From: G965262015 sp965262015
Lineage (GTDB): Bacteria; Spirochaetota; Leptospiria; Turneriellales; CBDBES01
Direction: 5' to 3'
DNA length: 64,000 nucleotides
Assembly: GCA_965262015.1 (NCBI GenBank)
Contig: OZ253494.1
Span: forward strand, 1,240,001-1,304,000
In this document: positions 16,400-25,953 of the stretch, in pieces
How the letters are laid out: every line of letters starts with the position of its first letter
Position numbering within the stretch: position 1 is the first letter of the stretch
The notes under the pieces: model-generated
Seen by the model: the letters and a program-made list of their open reading frames with translations, nothing else
Database searches by the model: none
What the model was told of the DNA's origin: nothing
Made by a program: the position numbers and the translations under genes

Positions 16400-17875
16400 C
16401 TATCTCTGTCCAGAAATAAGGTCGCCACAGTTAGGAATAGAAATTCCAGTTGTAGGACGTGGTGTGACACTATCACAATAGAATGTAGTACCAGTACCGT
16501 CGTAGTCGGCGTATTTGAGAGCAGGGATTTTACCAACAACAAAGCTCCAAGCACCTTTTGTGTTTTTAGTAGGATCATCCCATGACATACCAGCATTATT
16601 CGACATCAACATGGCGGCACGCTCTGTTGCGGTTCCTGTACTACCTATACTTGATGGAATGGAGGTACCATATTCATCATCCATTTCCCCAGTTGCAGTG
16701 CCAAAGCCATAGCTGTCAGTAATATCTCCACCGCCATCTTGAGATCCTACCAAGCCTCCAACCGCATCATTTCCATCTCCTCCGTTTACAGCACCCGTAG
16801 CGTAACTCGCGGTTATGCTTCCACCAGATCGATATCCCACTAAGCCTCCAACCGCATCATTTCCATCTCCTCCGTTTACATCGCCTGTAGCGTAACTCGC
16901 GGTTATGCTTCCAACACCCATCTTGGCTCCTACCAAGCCTCCTACCGAACCATCTCCATCTCCTTCGTTTACATCGCCTGTAGCGTAACTCGCAGTTATG
17001 CTACCATCACCTTGAAAAAAACCCACCAAGCCTCCTGCAATATCACCATCATTTCCATCTCCTCCGTTTACATCGCCTGTAGCGTAACTCGCAGTTATGC
17101 TACCATCAACTTGAAAACCCACCAAGCCTCCAATGTAAGCAAAAGAGCCAGTGTAATCGGCAAGGTTTTTTACCAGGCCTATATTACGGATATCTGCATT
17201 GGCTGATATACCTCCAAACATCCCCATCATAGAGACATCTCTTCTACGAATAGCCAAACCCGTAATAGTGTGGCCGTTACCTTCAAAAATAGCATTAAAA
17301 CAGGTATCATCAACCTTGCAAATTTCATTATCATCAGCAGCAGTTCCTATGCCAATGGGCTTCCAACCCCCTTCACTTACTACAAAATAGGGATCAGCGT
17401 TATCGTTAGCATCTAGGGTATACCCAGCCGTGCTATCACCGCTCCAAGTACCATTACTGCCCTTATCAAAACTAAGATCTTGGCCAAGCTCGTAGCCGTT
17501 ACAGACCGTAACTGCATCAGCACCACCGCAACCAGCTTTGTCACCATCACCACTACTTTTGGTTTTATAGCTGGTGCCCGTAAGATTATAGCGGATGTTG
17601 TGTAGCTCACCAAGAGTACAAATCTCTATCAAGCCATCGCCGTCACTGTCTACATCAATGGTATCGAGTATGCCGTCACCATCGCTATCGCCACTACCTA
17701 CAACACAAGCGGTATTAACGGGGGGGGGGGTATCATCTTTCGAGGCACAGCCCGTAGACAAAAATACACCAAAGAGCATAAAAGCCATAAGACCCGTACA
17801 CATCACTGATAACCATTTTGCATGCCAATTGACACTATTCATGAACCTAGTATTCACATTTTTTATGTATTCCAT
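16400..17875 (-). CDS. GLUG-repeat surface lipoprotein with poly-C tract
   Basis: 491 residues. A signal peptide ends in lipobox LSTGC (Cys 43). Right after it, residues 50-52 are PPP, coded by an uninterrupted run of 11 C. Next comes an acidic Ca-binding-like repeat (DSDGDGILDTIDVDSDGDGL), then an N-terminal part with ELHNIRYNL, and about residues 250-400 carry five GLUG repeats (GGLVGxxxxGSITASYATG). GLUG repeats are found in surface adhesins and proteases. The start has a strong AGGAGG 8 bases upstream. A change in the C-run would frameshift everything after the lipobox, so on/off phase variation is likely. A remnant of a related gene's 3' end lies at 63.4 kb. Confidence 0.88.
   Translation of the reverse strand: MEYIKNVNTRFMNSVNWHAKWLSVMCTGLMAFMLFGVFLSTGCASKDDTPPPVNTACVVGSGDSDGDGILDTIDVDSDGDGLIEICTLGELHNIRYNLTGTSYKTKSSGDGDKAGCGGADAVTVCNGYELGQDLSFDKGSNGTWSGDSTAGYTLDANDNADPYFVVSEGGWKPIGIGTAADDNEICKVDDTCFNAIFEGNGHTITGLAIRRRDVSMMGMFGGISANADIRNIGLVKNLADYTGSFAYIGGLVGFQVDGSITASYATGDVNGGDGNDGDIAGGLVGFFQGDGSITASYATGDVNEGDGDGSVGGLVGAKMGVGSITASYATGDVNGGDGNDAVGGLVGYRSGGSITASYATGAVNGGDGNDAVGGLVGSQDGGGDITDSYGFGTATGEMDDEYGTSIPSSIGSTGTATERAAMLMSNNAGMSWDDPTKNTKGAWSFVVGKIPALKYADYDGTGTTFYCDSVTPRPTTGISIPNCGDLISGQR
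16720..17135 (-). repeat. in-frame tandem repeats coding GLUG units
   Basis: Five units of about 28 to 33 codons with a common core coding GGLVG...GSITASYATGDVNGGDGN. Adjacent units share long identical DNA blocks (for example the stretch coding ASYATG and the following VNGGDGNDAV), pointing to recent expansion. The last unit has diverged (DITDSYGFGTATG). Confidence 0.85.
17720..17730 (-). repeat. homopolymeric tract of 11 C (coding strand)
   Basis: Eleven consecutive G on the plus strand, read as ACC CCC CCC CCC on the coding strand of the GLUG lipoprotein, a few codons past the lipobox Cys. Such a G/C run is striking in AT-rich DNA and is the classic substrate for slipped-strand mispairing. 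Confidence 0.9.
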
Positions 17876-17980
17876 ATTTGTATCCTCCTAAACTAGACAT
17901 ACATTGCCTAACAGGTGAACATGATTTTCATGTAGGCTATACAGTCAAGAAATTTAATCCAGCATGTAGCTATTTTTATT

Positions 17981-18766
17981 TTAAAATAAAGTAGAAGTTA
18001 CCCTCTGTTTAGCAAAATTAAGGTATTCCTTGCAATTATCCATGTAAATAAAATCTCTCTGGTTTTCCTTACTTACTAAGGCAACTGTCCCAGAACCACC
18101 AAACATATCTAAAACAATATCATCTTGATAAGTATAAAACTTGATTAAACGATAAACTAACTCTTTGGGGAAAGGAGCAGGATGTTTTTTTGATAAAGCA
18201 GTTTCGGGTTTAATACTCCAAAAAGAATTTGAAAATTCAATAAATTCCTCTCTAGTAATATCTGCTTTACTAGGATCCCCTTTATGTTGTTTTGTTTCTT
18301 TGCTAAATACTAGCAGAAACTCGTAAGGTTGTACTACATACGGGTTGCTTGGTGATTTCCATGAACCCCATGCTGTTCTTTTGCTAATTACTTGTTTATA
18401 CCATAAAATATCGCCACGCATGATAAATTTTAGATTTTTCATCTGTTGGATAACATCTGCATATAAACTCATATAATTACCATCATAGGTAATGGAAGGT
18501 ACGTTAATGGCTATTCTACCACCTGTCTTTAATACTTGATAAGACATCTGCCAAGTTTCTTCTAAAAATGATAAATAAGTTTTGTAGTTCATCGTATCAT
18601 GATGATTCTTATATTGGATGCCAACATTATACGGTGGTGAAGTAATAATGAGATCTATAGAATTTTTCTTGATTTTTGACATCAATTCAATTCTATCTCC
18701 TAGGTAAAACTGGTTTACTGTCAAAGGATCGGGAATATGATGAATGTCCTGGGAAGGATTTTGCAT
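17981..18766 (-). CDS. DNA methyltransferase (amino-methylating, beta-class order)
   Basis: 261 residues. The catalytic motif IV DLIITSPPYNVG comes before the AdoMet-binding motif I VLDMFGGSGTVALVS, the order of beta-class N4-cytosine/N6-adenine methyltransferases. The segment between them (TAWGSWKSPSNPYVVQPYEF) and EFSNSFWSIKPET is where target recognition would sit. No restriction endonuclease gene lies beside it, so it is a solitary methyltransferase, which may act in regulation or as a remnant of a restriction-modification system. SPPY is more often N4-cytosine but also occurs in adenine enzymes. Confidence 0.87.
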   Translation of the reverse strand: MQNPSQDIHHIPDPLTVNQFYLGDRIELMSKIKKNSIDLIITSPPYNVGIQYKNHHDTMNYKTYLSFLEETWQMSYQVLKTGGRIAINVPSITYDGNYMSLYADVIQQMKNLKFIMRGDILWYKQVISKRTAWGSWKSPSNPYVVQPYEFLLVFSKETKQHKGDPSKADITREEFIEFSNSFWSIKPETALSKKHPAPFPKELVYRLIKFYTYQDDIVLDMFGGSGTVALVSKENQRDFIYMDNCKEYLNFAKQRVTSTLF

Positions 18767-18791
18767 ATGATATCTATTCTCTCTAACATCT

Positions 18792-18820
18792 TTGATTGAT
18801 TTGTAAATACATTTTACAGT
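18792..18820 (+). promoter_or_regulatory. candidate trpC promoter
   Basis: TTGATT at 18792-18797, a 17-base spacer and TACAGT at 18815-18820, about 18 bases before the chosen trpC ATG. Supports the start at 18838 over the upstream in-frame ATG at 18796, which lies inside the promoter. Confidence 0.5.
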
Positions 18821-18837
18821 ACAAGAGAATAGTTATT

Positions 18838-19599
18838 ATGAATACTCTAGAGAGAATCGTACAACATAAGAAGAATCTTCTTTCAAAAAAACAATTTAGT
18901 TTCCTTAAAAACATACCTCAAAGCAGTAACAATTTTAAGAATGCCATTCAAGGTAAGAAGCATATATCACTTATAGCAGAAATTAAACGTAGTAGCCCCT
19001 CCCAGGGTAATATTAATCCTGGTCTTGATCTTTTGAAAACTGTGCCCTCTTATGAACATTATGCTTCGGCAATATCAGTTTTAACCGAGAAGAAGTTTTT
19101 TTCAGGTTCTTTATTAGACCTGGAGCAAGTTAGAAAACTTACTCATCTACCTTTGCTTAGAAAAGATTTTATTATAGATCCTAGACAAGTACTTGAAGCT
19201 AGGCAATGCGGGGCTGATGCTTTTTTGCTTATTGTTGCTATTCTCTCTCCACAGAAATTACAGAAACTTCTTGAATTAGGACGAGAATATAATATGCATG
19301 CCGTTGTTGAAATACATGATAAAAAAGAATTAGAAATTGCCCTCTCTTGCAATATTGATATTTTAGGGATTAATAATCGTAATTTACAAGACTTAACCAT
19401 TGATCGAGAAAACACTTTAAAAATGCTCCAGCATATCCCCACAAGTTTAAAAGAGCGATTGGTAATTATTTCTGAATCAGGTTTTTCTCAAGCTAAACAT
19501 ATTCGCCCCTTTCATCAACAAATAGATGCTATTCTAGTAGGATCAAGCCTAATGAGTTCAACGAATATAGAATCCACTTTAAAAGAACTTACCAGTTAA
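18838..19599 (+). CDS. trpC: indole-3-glycerol-phosphate synthase
   Basis: TIM-barrel enzyme of tryptophan synthesis that closes carboxyphenylamino-deoxyribulose phosphate to indole glycerol phosphate. Motifs: SLIAEIKRSSPSQG with catalytic Lys near the N-terminus, SVLTEKKFFSGS, LPLLRKDFIID, DAFLLIVAIL, GINNRNLQDL, ISESGF and ILVGSSLM. Start at 18838 (MNTLERIVQHKK) gives 253 residues, the family norm; the longer frame from 18796 overlaps the promoter. No other trp gene is in the window, so it is detached from a trp operon here. Confidence 0.95.
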   Translation: MNTLERIVQHKKNLLSKKQFSFLKNIPQSSNNFKNAIQGKKHISLIAEIKRSSPSQGNINPGLDLLKTVPSYEHYASAISVLTEKKFFSGSLLDLEQVRKLTHLPLLRKDFIIDPRQVLEARQCGADAFLLIVAILSPQKLQKLLELGREYNMHAVVEIHDKKELEIALSCNIDILGINNRNLQDLTIDRENTLKMLQHIPTSLKERLVIISESGFSQAKHIRPFHQQIDAILVGSSLMSSTNIESTLKELTS

Positions 19600-19641
19600 G
19601 ACGTAATCATAGATTCATTTACCTTGCTGGCTTGCAGGTGG

Positions 19642-20925
19642 TTATTTTACCTTAAAAAAGGTGAGCATCTTGTATAGGGCATCAGATAGCTTATCTATAT
19701 CTTGATTCGTATTGTAAAAGTATAAACTTGCTCTACATAAAGCGGGTACTTTAAAAGCATCCATCAAAATTTGGCAACAATGGTGACCCACTCTAATAGC
19801 AATACCTTCTTGATCTAAGAAAGTACCTGCATCATGAGGATGTATATCTTTTATACTAAATGATAATATGCTGGTTTTTTTTATTCTCTTGTTCTGCACA
19901 TCTTCTAGAGACGGCCCATAATGTATTATTTGTGGTAATGATAATTTTTTTAAAGCATAGAGTAATAATGTATTATCAATTTCTTGAATAGTAGAGAGAC
20001 TAACTGCTTCCATGTAAGTAATGGCAGCAGACAAGCCAAATACGCCAGCAATGTTAGGAGTACCCGCTTCATACTTGTATGGAATCTGATTATATAAGGT
20101 CTTTTCTTTAGCGACATCTAAAATCATATCGCCCCCACCCATAAATACAGGTAGGTGATTAAGTATACTTTCTTTACCATATAAAATACCAATACCAGTG
20201 GGACCCAACATTTTATGAGCAGAGAATAAAAGAAAATCAGGATCTAAAATCTGAACATCTATTTCTAAGTGGCAAATTGCCTGTGCTGCATCAATAATAA
20301 ATAAAGCACCTTTTTCTCTAGCGTAGTTTCTGAATGGCTCTAGGTCATGAATAATACCAGTAACATTAGAAACCAAAGAAAGTGATACGATCTTAACCTC
20401 TCTATTTTGTAGACTGTGCTTTATTTTCTCAAAGGCATCTAAACATAAGATGCCATCTATGGGTGACACCGGAATATATTGGATTTCGAGGTTATGTCTT
20501 TCTGCCATAATTTGCCAGGGAACAATGTTAGAATGATGTTCAGATTCACTTAGAATAATAACATCTTTACTTGCAAGGGGATTCTTCCATGCAAACAAAT
20601 GTGGAATATGATTTAATTTATTTGCATGGGGTAAAATATAACTAAGTAAGTTAAAGCCTTCAGTGGTACCCTTGGTATAAATAATTTCTACACTGGTATT
20701 GGCATGAATAAAATTTTTTACCTGTTCTCGTGTATCTTCATATATATCTGTTGCCTGAACGGACAACTGGTATACGCCACGGTGTATATTAATGCTAAAA
20801 TCTTTATAATACTTTTCTATCGCTTGGATTACAGACAAAGGTGTTAATGAAGAGGCGGCGGAATCCATAAATGTCACCTCTGGATTGGATTCAAAAAAAG
20901 GAAAATCTAGTTTAAAATTACGCAT
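19642..20925 (-). CDS. sufS: cysteine desulfurase, SufS type
   Basis: PLP-dependent class V aminotransferase fold, 427 residues, takes sulfur from cysteine for Fe-S cluster assembly. Visible: IYTKGTTEGFNLLSY, the SEHHSNIVPWQ block, DAAQAICHLEID, the PLP Lys in FLLFSAHKMLGPTGIG, and the persulfide Cys in IRVGHHCCQILM (family R-x-G-H-H-C). The group II features match SufS/CsdA rather than IscS. No sufBCD or sufE is adjacent. aroA lies 23 bases upstream on the same strand, so they are likely co-transcribed. Confidence 0.93.
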   Translation of the reverse strand: MRNFKLDFPFFESNPEVTFMDSAASSLTPLSVIQAIEKYYKDFSINIHRGVYQLSVQATDIYEDTREQVKNFIHANTSVEIIYTKGTTEGFNLLSYILPHANKLNHIPHLFAWKNPLASKDVIILSESEHHSNIVPWQIMAERHNLEIQYIPVSPIDGILCLDAFEKIKHSLQNREVKIVSLSLVSNVTGIIHDLEPFRNYAREKGALFIIDAAQAICHLEIDVQILDPDFLLFSAHKMLGPTGIGILYGKESILNHLPVFMGGGDMILDVAKEKTLYNQIPYKYEAGTPNIAGVFGLSAAITYMEAVSLSTIQEIDNTLLLYALKKLSLPQIIHYGPSLEDVQNKRIKKTSILSFSIKDIHPHDAGTFLDQEGIAIRVGHHCCQILMDAFKVPALCRASLYFYNTNQDIDKLSDALYKMLTFFKVK

Positions 20926-20948
20926 GTTTTATCAATAATGATGTTCTT

Positions 20949-22307
20949 TTAATTTTTCCCTTCAACTTGTAATGCTGTTAATGCTTTATAAAATGTGGGA
21001 AAACTTGTTTTTACCCATGCACGTTCTTCTTTCGAAACATAAATTTTATCTGGAGCATTAAAACCAAGATTGGCATGTGCTTTACTAATTATATTGGCAA
21101 TTTCAAAACCCATGATGATACGATGATCTTGAAATCCCTCTATTTGCCCCTCTGGTACATGGGATGGCCTACCTTGTATAGAAAATCCATCCTCCCATTC
21201 TTGAACAGTATAGCCAAGATTAATCATATTTGTACATAAAGCATGTATACGATCTGATTCTTTATAGCGTAGCTCTTTCGCGCCACGCACTAAAAAAGTA
21301 CCCTCTGAAAACATTGAGGCCACTGCTAAAATAGGTATTTCGTCTATTACAGCACTAATCATATTTTGATTTAATTCTATATTATGCAAATTTATAGTAT
21401 AACACACTTCAAATGTTTCTCCATTCTCTCCACATTGTTTATTTTTGTGTTGCCTTGCAATATTAGCCCCCATTTGTATTAATACATCTATGTATTGACT
21501 ACGAAATGGATTGCTAAGCACATCACTTACCACTAGGCTACTATCTGGGATATGCATAGTTGCAACTATAAAAAAGGCTGCGGAAGAAATATCATTCCAT
21601 ATATGCCAGTCTCTGGCATATATGCGATAAGGTGGTGATAAACAGATAGACTTAGTTTGTTGTACTGTATCTGTCTGTAATGTTAAATTGACCCCAGCAT
21701 CTAAGAGCATGTTTTCTGTATGATTACGTGATGGTTTGATTTCTTGGATAGTAACATTAGTTTGTGAGGCAATACCAGCAAAAATGAAGGCAGATTTAAC
21801 CTGTGCCGAACCTAATTCTTCTTTAAGATATAGATTATTAAGCTTTGTCCCTTTCACTCTAATGGGTAAGGTATCCACATTGCTAAAATTGGCCCCTTGT
21901 TTTTGTAAGATACCAGTTATACGTTTCATTGGACGTTTTGATAAACTTTGATCTCCACTGATCACAATATCAAGACCTGGTATACCAGCGAAAAGACCCA
22001 AGAGCAAACGGGCCGCCGTACCTGAATTGCCTACATTGATGGTAATGGTTTTTTCAGGTATAGTAAATAATGACAAACCAGGGGATTCAATCTCTACACG
22101 CTTATCTGCTTCATGTAATATATAGCAAACACCTAATTGCGAAAAAGCATTTAACATACACAAAGTATCTTCAGCATATAAAAAATTTGTTAGTGTTGAG
22201 CAACCCTGCGACAAGCTTGCCATAATTACAGCCCGATGAGATAATGATTTATCACCCATTAGATTGACAACACCTTGCAGATGAAAAGAACGCTGAATAA
22301 TATTCAT
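20949..22307 (-). CDS. aroA: 3-phosphoshikimate 1-carboxyvinyltransferase (EPSP synthase)
   Basis: Shikimate-pathway enzyme that joins phosphoenolpyruvate to shikimate 3-phosphate. 452 residues. Signature regions: LMGDKSLSHRAVIMASLSQG at the N-terminus, INVGNSGTAARLLLGLFAG, SGDQSLSKRPM, GSAQVKSAFIFAG, and the C-terminal IDEIPILAVAS and ELRYKESDRI. The start abuts the last base of the upstream barrel gene, so they form one transcription unit with sufS. Confidence 0.96.
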   Translation of the reverse strand: MNIIQRSFHLQGVVNLMGDKSLSHRAVIMASLSQGCSTLTNFLYAEDTLCMLNAFSQLGVCYILHEADKRVEIESPGLSLFTIPEKTITINVGNSGTAARLLLGLFAGIPGLDIVISGDQSLSKRPMKRITGILQKQGANFSNVDTLPIRVKGTKLNNLYLKEELGSAQVKSAFIFAGIASQTNVTIQEIKPSRNHTENMLLDAGVNLTLQTDTVQQTKSICLSPPYRIYARDWHIWNDISSAAFFIVATMHIPDSSLVVSDVLSNPFRSQYIDVLIQMGANIARQHKNKQCGENGETFEVCYTINLHNIELNQNMISAVIDEIPILAVASMFSEGTFLVRGAKELRYKESDRIHALCTNMINLGYTVQEWEDGFSIQGRPSHVPEGQIEGFQDHRIIMGFEIANIISKAHANLGFNAPDKIYVSKEERAWVKTSFPTFYKALTALQVEGKN

Positions 22308-24059
22308 TTAGAAATGATACCCTAAACCACCTATAAATCTTAAACCACTAGTTTGGTATGGTGGTAAAATAATGTAAGTTTGGTTTGTCAAGTTTTCACC
22401 TTCAATATAACCATTAAAATTTTTAGAAAACTTATATTTAAATTTTATGCCTAGCAAAGTATAATAAGGTAAACTACCAGTATCTAATTTTCTACTGCCT
22501 GTAAAAGTTAAATTAGTATGCATTTCAAAACCCTTATATATAAACAATGCTTTTAGTACTAATTGTAAAGCAGGTCTAAATACAACAGATTGTATTTGCC
22601 ACTCCCCATGAAATAATACATCATATTGAAAAAATGATGCTACTTGATGTTGCCATCCTACTTCACCAATTAAAGCATTAAATCGTCTATAAGAATAGCT
22701 GTATAACTGTTCACTATTTTGTACAGGTGTAGTATAGGACGTATAATAAACCCATCCTGTTTTAGCTGATAACTTGAATTTATGAAAGAGAGTAATATAA
22801 TTTGACCAATATATTTTCCATGCATTCTCAGGTTCACTTAAATAAACTGGTATAAAATAATTTTGGTAGGTAAAACGTTCTGTAATCTCCATAATGGATG
22901 AGCGTCTTTCTGTTTCCAAGATAGAGGTCCAATATGCTAATGTTGCTTTTACTAATAAATAAGGTGCAGGGAGAAATTGGTTATTCTGTGCCATAAAGAG
23001 TCGCATTCCTGCTTTTAAATGTACTTCCAACTTGTTTTCTTTTTCTTTGCCAACATAGGCAAAATAAATAGGTAAAGAGAACCAAGCGAATACATTTCCA
23101 TACCTATAGACATTATCTTGCAAAGCATAGGTATTTTCTCGACCCACTAAAAAATCAGAACTGATGTTAATAGAATTATATTTTCCAATGAAAGTACGCC
23201 AGTCTGCTTTCCCACTTACATGAAAATAACGTGCTGTTTGTTCATTTCGTGCCACTCCTTCTAATCTTCCATTAGTGTAATTACCAGATAGCCATAAATT
23301 AATTTCATTACCACTAAAGCGGATTCGGTTTTGGATTTGAGCGTTCCAATAATTTTTATTCTGTTTGGTATAGAAGGCATTATTGTGTAAGCCTTGATTT
23401 TGTTGATAATAAGATACTTTAGCAAAGAGCTTGTATATTTTATTTGGTGTTACATCAATCGTAGACAATAAAGAGTCGGATGATAAACTAGAGTTTGTAA
23501 TTATCTTAAGATTATTACCCTCTCCTGATTTTTGTTTTCTGTCATATCCAATGGAATAAGAATACTTAGGGGTTGCATTTGTGAAAGTCGCATTTGTATC
23601 AACACTATTATAAAGCCCATAATGTAAATTGATACTAGCTATCCGTTCTTGAGAAGGTATACTTGCCTCTTGTCTACTAATTTTTTTTAATGTTTCTAAG
23701 TGATCCCATCCCAAGGATACATTTCTACTAGGTAATATTAGATTAAAAGGTGTTTCATAAGATTTCATGAAAAACTCATCTTTACCTTCAACTAAAATTT
23801 CTGTATCTTTTGAAGGGATCTTTTCTTCTAGTATTTTTTCTTTTTTAGCATCTTTTTCGATATCATAACTTTCTTCTTGAATGGTTTTAGACTCTAAAAT
23901 ATTTCTATATAAATCTTTTTCAAAAATAACTTTTGACTTATGTAGATCATCTTTCTTTTTTTTGTTTGTTTGCACATAAATAGGTTGAATTAAAACGACA
24001 CAAAAAAGAAGGTAAAGGAAGTTCAGAAACCATGTTGGAATTAGATAACGAACTAACAT
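22308..24059 (-). CDS. outer-membrane beta-barrel protein, TonB-receptor-like C-terminus
   Basis: 583 residues. An N-terminal hydrophobic stretch (LNFLYLLFCVVLIQPIYVQ) acts as signal sequence or anchor, then a very charged Lys/Glu segment (residues 32-90), then many alternating aromatic beta-strands to a terminal Phe. The last 45 residues (FNGYIEGENLTNQTYIILP ... GGLGYHF) closely resemble the end of TonB-dependent receptors (xNLTNxxY...F). No plug domain or TonB box is visible, so it may be a plugless barrel. Substrate unknown. It lies immediately upstream of aroA and is divergent from murD. Confidence 0.7.
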   Translation of the reverse strand: MLVRYLIPTWFLNFLYLLFCVVLIQPIYVQTNKKKKDDLHKSKVIFEKDLYRNILESKTIQEESYDIEKDAKKEKILEEKIPSKDTEILVEGKDEFFMKSYETPFNLILPSRNVSLGWDHLETLKKISRQEASIPSQERIASINLHYGLYNSVDTNATFTNATPKYSYSIGYDRKQKSGEGNNLKIITNSSLSSDSLLSTIDVTPNKIYKLFAKVSYYQQNQGLHNNAFYTKQNKNYWNAQIQNRIRFSGNEINLWLSGNYTNGRLEGVARNEQTARYFHVSGKADWRTFIGKYNSINISSDFLVGRENTYALQDNVYRYGNVFAWFSLPIYFAYVGKEKENKLEVHLKAGMRLFMAQNNQFLPAPYLLVKATLAYWTSILETERRSSIMEITERFTYQNYFIPVYLSEPENAWKIYWSNYITLFHKFKLSAKTGWVYYTSYTTPVQNSEQLYSYSYRRFNALIGEVGWQHQVASFFQYDVLFHGEWQIQSVVFRPALQLVLKALFIYKGFEMHTNLTFTGSRKLDTGSLPYYTLLGIKFKYKFSKNFNGYIEGENLTNQTYIILPPYQTSGLRFIGGLGYHF

Positions 24060-24121
24060 CCTGTAAATAATATCTTTACAGACAAAAGAATTGAAGTAAA
24101 CTGATAACCATACTAATACGT

Positions 24122-25618
24122 ATGATTTTTAATAACTCTTTTCATGTCAAAGATTTTAATTCTATCCTAATAGCTGGTGCGGGAGGTATAACAGGACAAC
24201 ATTACAGTCGTTTATTATTACATCACAATAAAACTGTTTTTGCCTATGATGAGAATCCTCATGTATCATATCCTCCAGAGTTAATAAACCATTCTAAATT
24301 TAGACTAGTCACAGATGCTATATTAGACAAAAAAAAATTCTTTGACCGGATTGATGTTATTTCATTAAGCCCGGGCTTCCCCTTACAAAAAGAATTATTT
24401 TCTAAATGCAAAGAACTGTCTAAACCAATTTTTAGTGAATTAGAATATTGTTTTCCCTACCTACAGGATTATGTATGGGTAGGTATTACAGGCACTGACG
24501 GGAAAAGTAGCACCACTACCTTTTTGACTCATCTGCTTAATGTAGCTGGTTTGTCTGCGATTGCATGTGGTAATATTGGTATACCATTTTCTAAATTAGT
24601 GTACGAGCAAGAACAAATTAATTCACATAAATGGGATGTATTAGTGGCAGAGCTAAGTAGTTACCAATTAGAATTATCAAGAAATCTTGCTTTAGATTGT
24701 GGTATTCTACTAAATATCGCACATGATCATTTGAACAGGTACCCCACTTATGCAGAGTATGGTCAAGTAAAATGGAAGATTGCTGGATGTATAAAAGAAC
24801 AGCAAAAATTTTTTATATCCAAAGACCTATCTAATCATATAGTTTACAATAAAATCCAAACACACCCTATTACAATTGTTCCAATTGATACAGATCTCTT
24901 GTCTAGCCCACTATTTAAATGGACTAGACATCATACTTCTCACCTTTTACATACCCCTGATAGTGATGTTAATTTAGACCATACATTTACAATGGCCAAA
25001 CATGATCTAGGCAATAGCTTGTTTGCCTTAGAAGCATGCCAATTTATCTCTGAGCATATCAAACATCCCCAAAAAATTGATATGCTTAGATCCTTGCAAG
25101 ACGCATTACATACCTTGCCACGATTAGCACATCGTTTTGAAGTATTTAGTCACTATAAAAATATTGACTTTATTGATGACTCTAAAGCAACCACTATCCA
25201 GGCTGTTTGTAAAGCCATAGATTCGATAGAGGGTCAATTTTACATGTTTTTAGGGGGGCAAGGAAAGGGAACTTCCTATTGGCAACTTGCTAAAATTCTT
25301 AGCCAAAAGGATGCCTATATCTTTTTGTTTGGTGCAGAAAAAGATAAGCTACGCATTAGTCTTTCAAAAGAGAGTAATCACATTGTAGGCACATTTTTTG
25401 ATTTAGCACAAGCCTTTAAAGCTGCTTGGGAACATGTGCAGACAAACCCTATTTTTTTTCATCAATTAACAGAACGCATTACATTTATTTTATCTCCTGG
25501 ATGTACGTCATGGGATCAATATACTAGTTTCAAAAAACGAGGCGAACACTTTAAACGACTAGTGATAGATACCTTGCAAGATATCCATAATAAAAATCTT
25601 CATCCCCCACAAACATAA
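24122..25618 (+). CDS. murD: UDP-N-acetylmuramoylalanine--D-glutamate ligase
   Basis: Mur ligase that adds D-Glu to UDP-MurNAc-L-Ala in peptidoglycan synthesis, in the cytoplasm. 498 residues, somewhat longer than the usual 440-450. Motifs: LIAGAGGITGQHYSRLLL (N-terminal Rossmann), ITGTDGKSSTTTFLTHLL (ATP P-loop), VAELSSYQLELS, LNIAHDHLNRY, FIDDSKATTIQAV and FILSPGCTSWDQYTSFKKRG. The SSYQLE and DSKAT blocks are specific to MurD. Divergent from the barrel gene; no visible partners of the mur/fts cluster, so it is scattered in this genome. Confidence 0.95.
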   Translation: MIFNNSFHVKDFNSILIAGAGGITGQHYSRLLLHHNKTVFAYDENPHVSYPPELINHSKFRLVTDAILDKKKFFDRIDVISLSPGFPLQKELFSKCKELSKPIFSELEYCFPYLQDYVWVGITGTDGKSSTTTFLTHLLNVAGLSAIACGNIGIPFSKLVYEQEQINSHKWDVLVAELSSYQLELSRNLALDCGILLNIAHDHLNRYPTYAEYGQVKWKIAGCIKEQQKFFISKDLSNHIVYNKIQTHPITIVPIDTDLLSSPLFKWTRHHTSHLLHTPDSDVNLDHTFTMAKHDLGNSLFALEACQFISEHIKHPQKIDMLRSLQDALHTLPRLAHRFEVFSHYKNIDFIDDSKATTIQAVCKAIDSIEGQFYMFLGGQGKGTSYWQLAKILSQKDAYIFLFGAEKDKLRISLSKESNHIVGTFFDLAQAFKAAWEHVQTNPIFFHQLTERITFILSPGCTSWDQYTSFKKRGEHFKRLVIDTLQDIHNKNLHPPQT

Positions 25619-25953
25619 TATCGTAGTGTATACGGTTACACTAGTTCTATAGTATAAAGTAAAATTTACAGATAGATAATTTAAATCTTCATAAGCCGTT
25701 ATTTTGATCTAATAAAATTTTTTCTGATTAATTTATTGTATTCCATTATAAATTCTTAATTTTACATACAAAACAAAATCCTCATTGCATATGTCTAATT
25801 CCTACTGATTTAACCTTTAAAATTTATACATATAGTATTGTTTATAGGCCTTTTATAGCTCTATTTATGTTTGTATATGGCTTGGTACTACTTTAATGTA
25901 AATTGATGAAAAATTATATTGTCTAAACGTAGACATAGAAAAACATATATACT
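25619..25953. other. intergenic stretch, nothing clear
   Basis: 335 bases of AT-rich sequence between murD and the esterase gene. A short hairpin (GTGTA/TACAC around 25626-25641) lies after murD and a small inverted repeat (GTCTA/TAGAC, 25921-25934) lies before the esterase. Neither is strong enough to name. No open frame with coding character and no RNA gene recognised. Confidence 0.35.
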
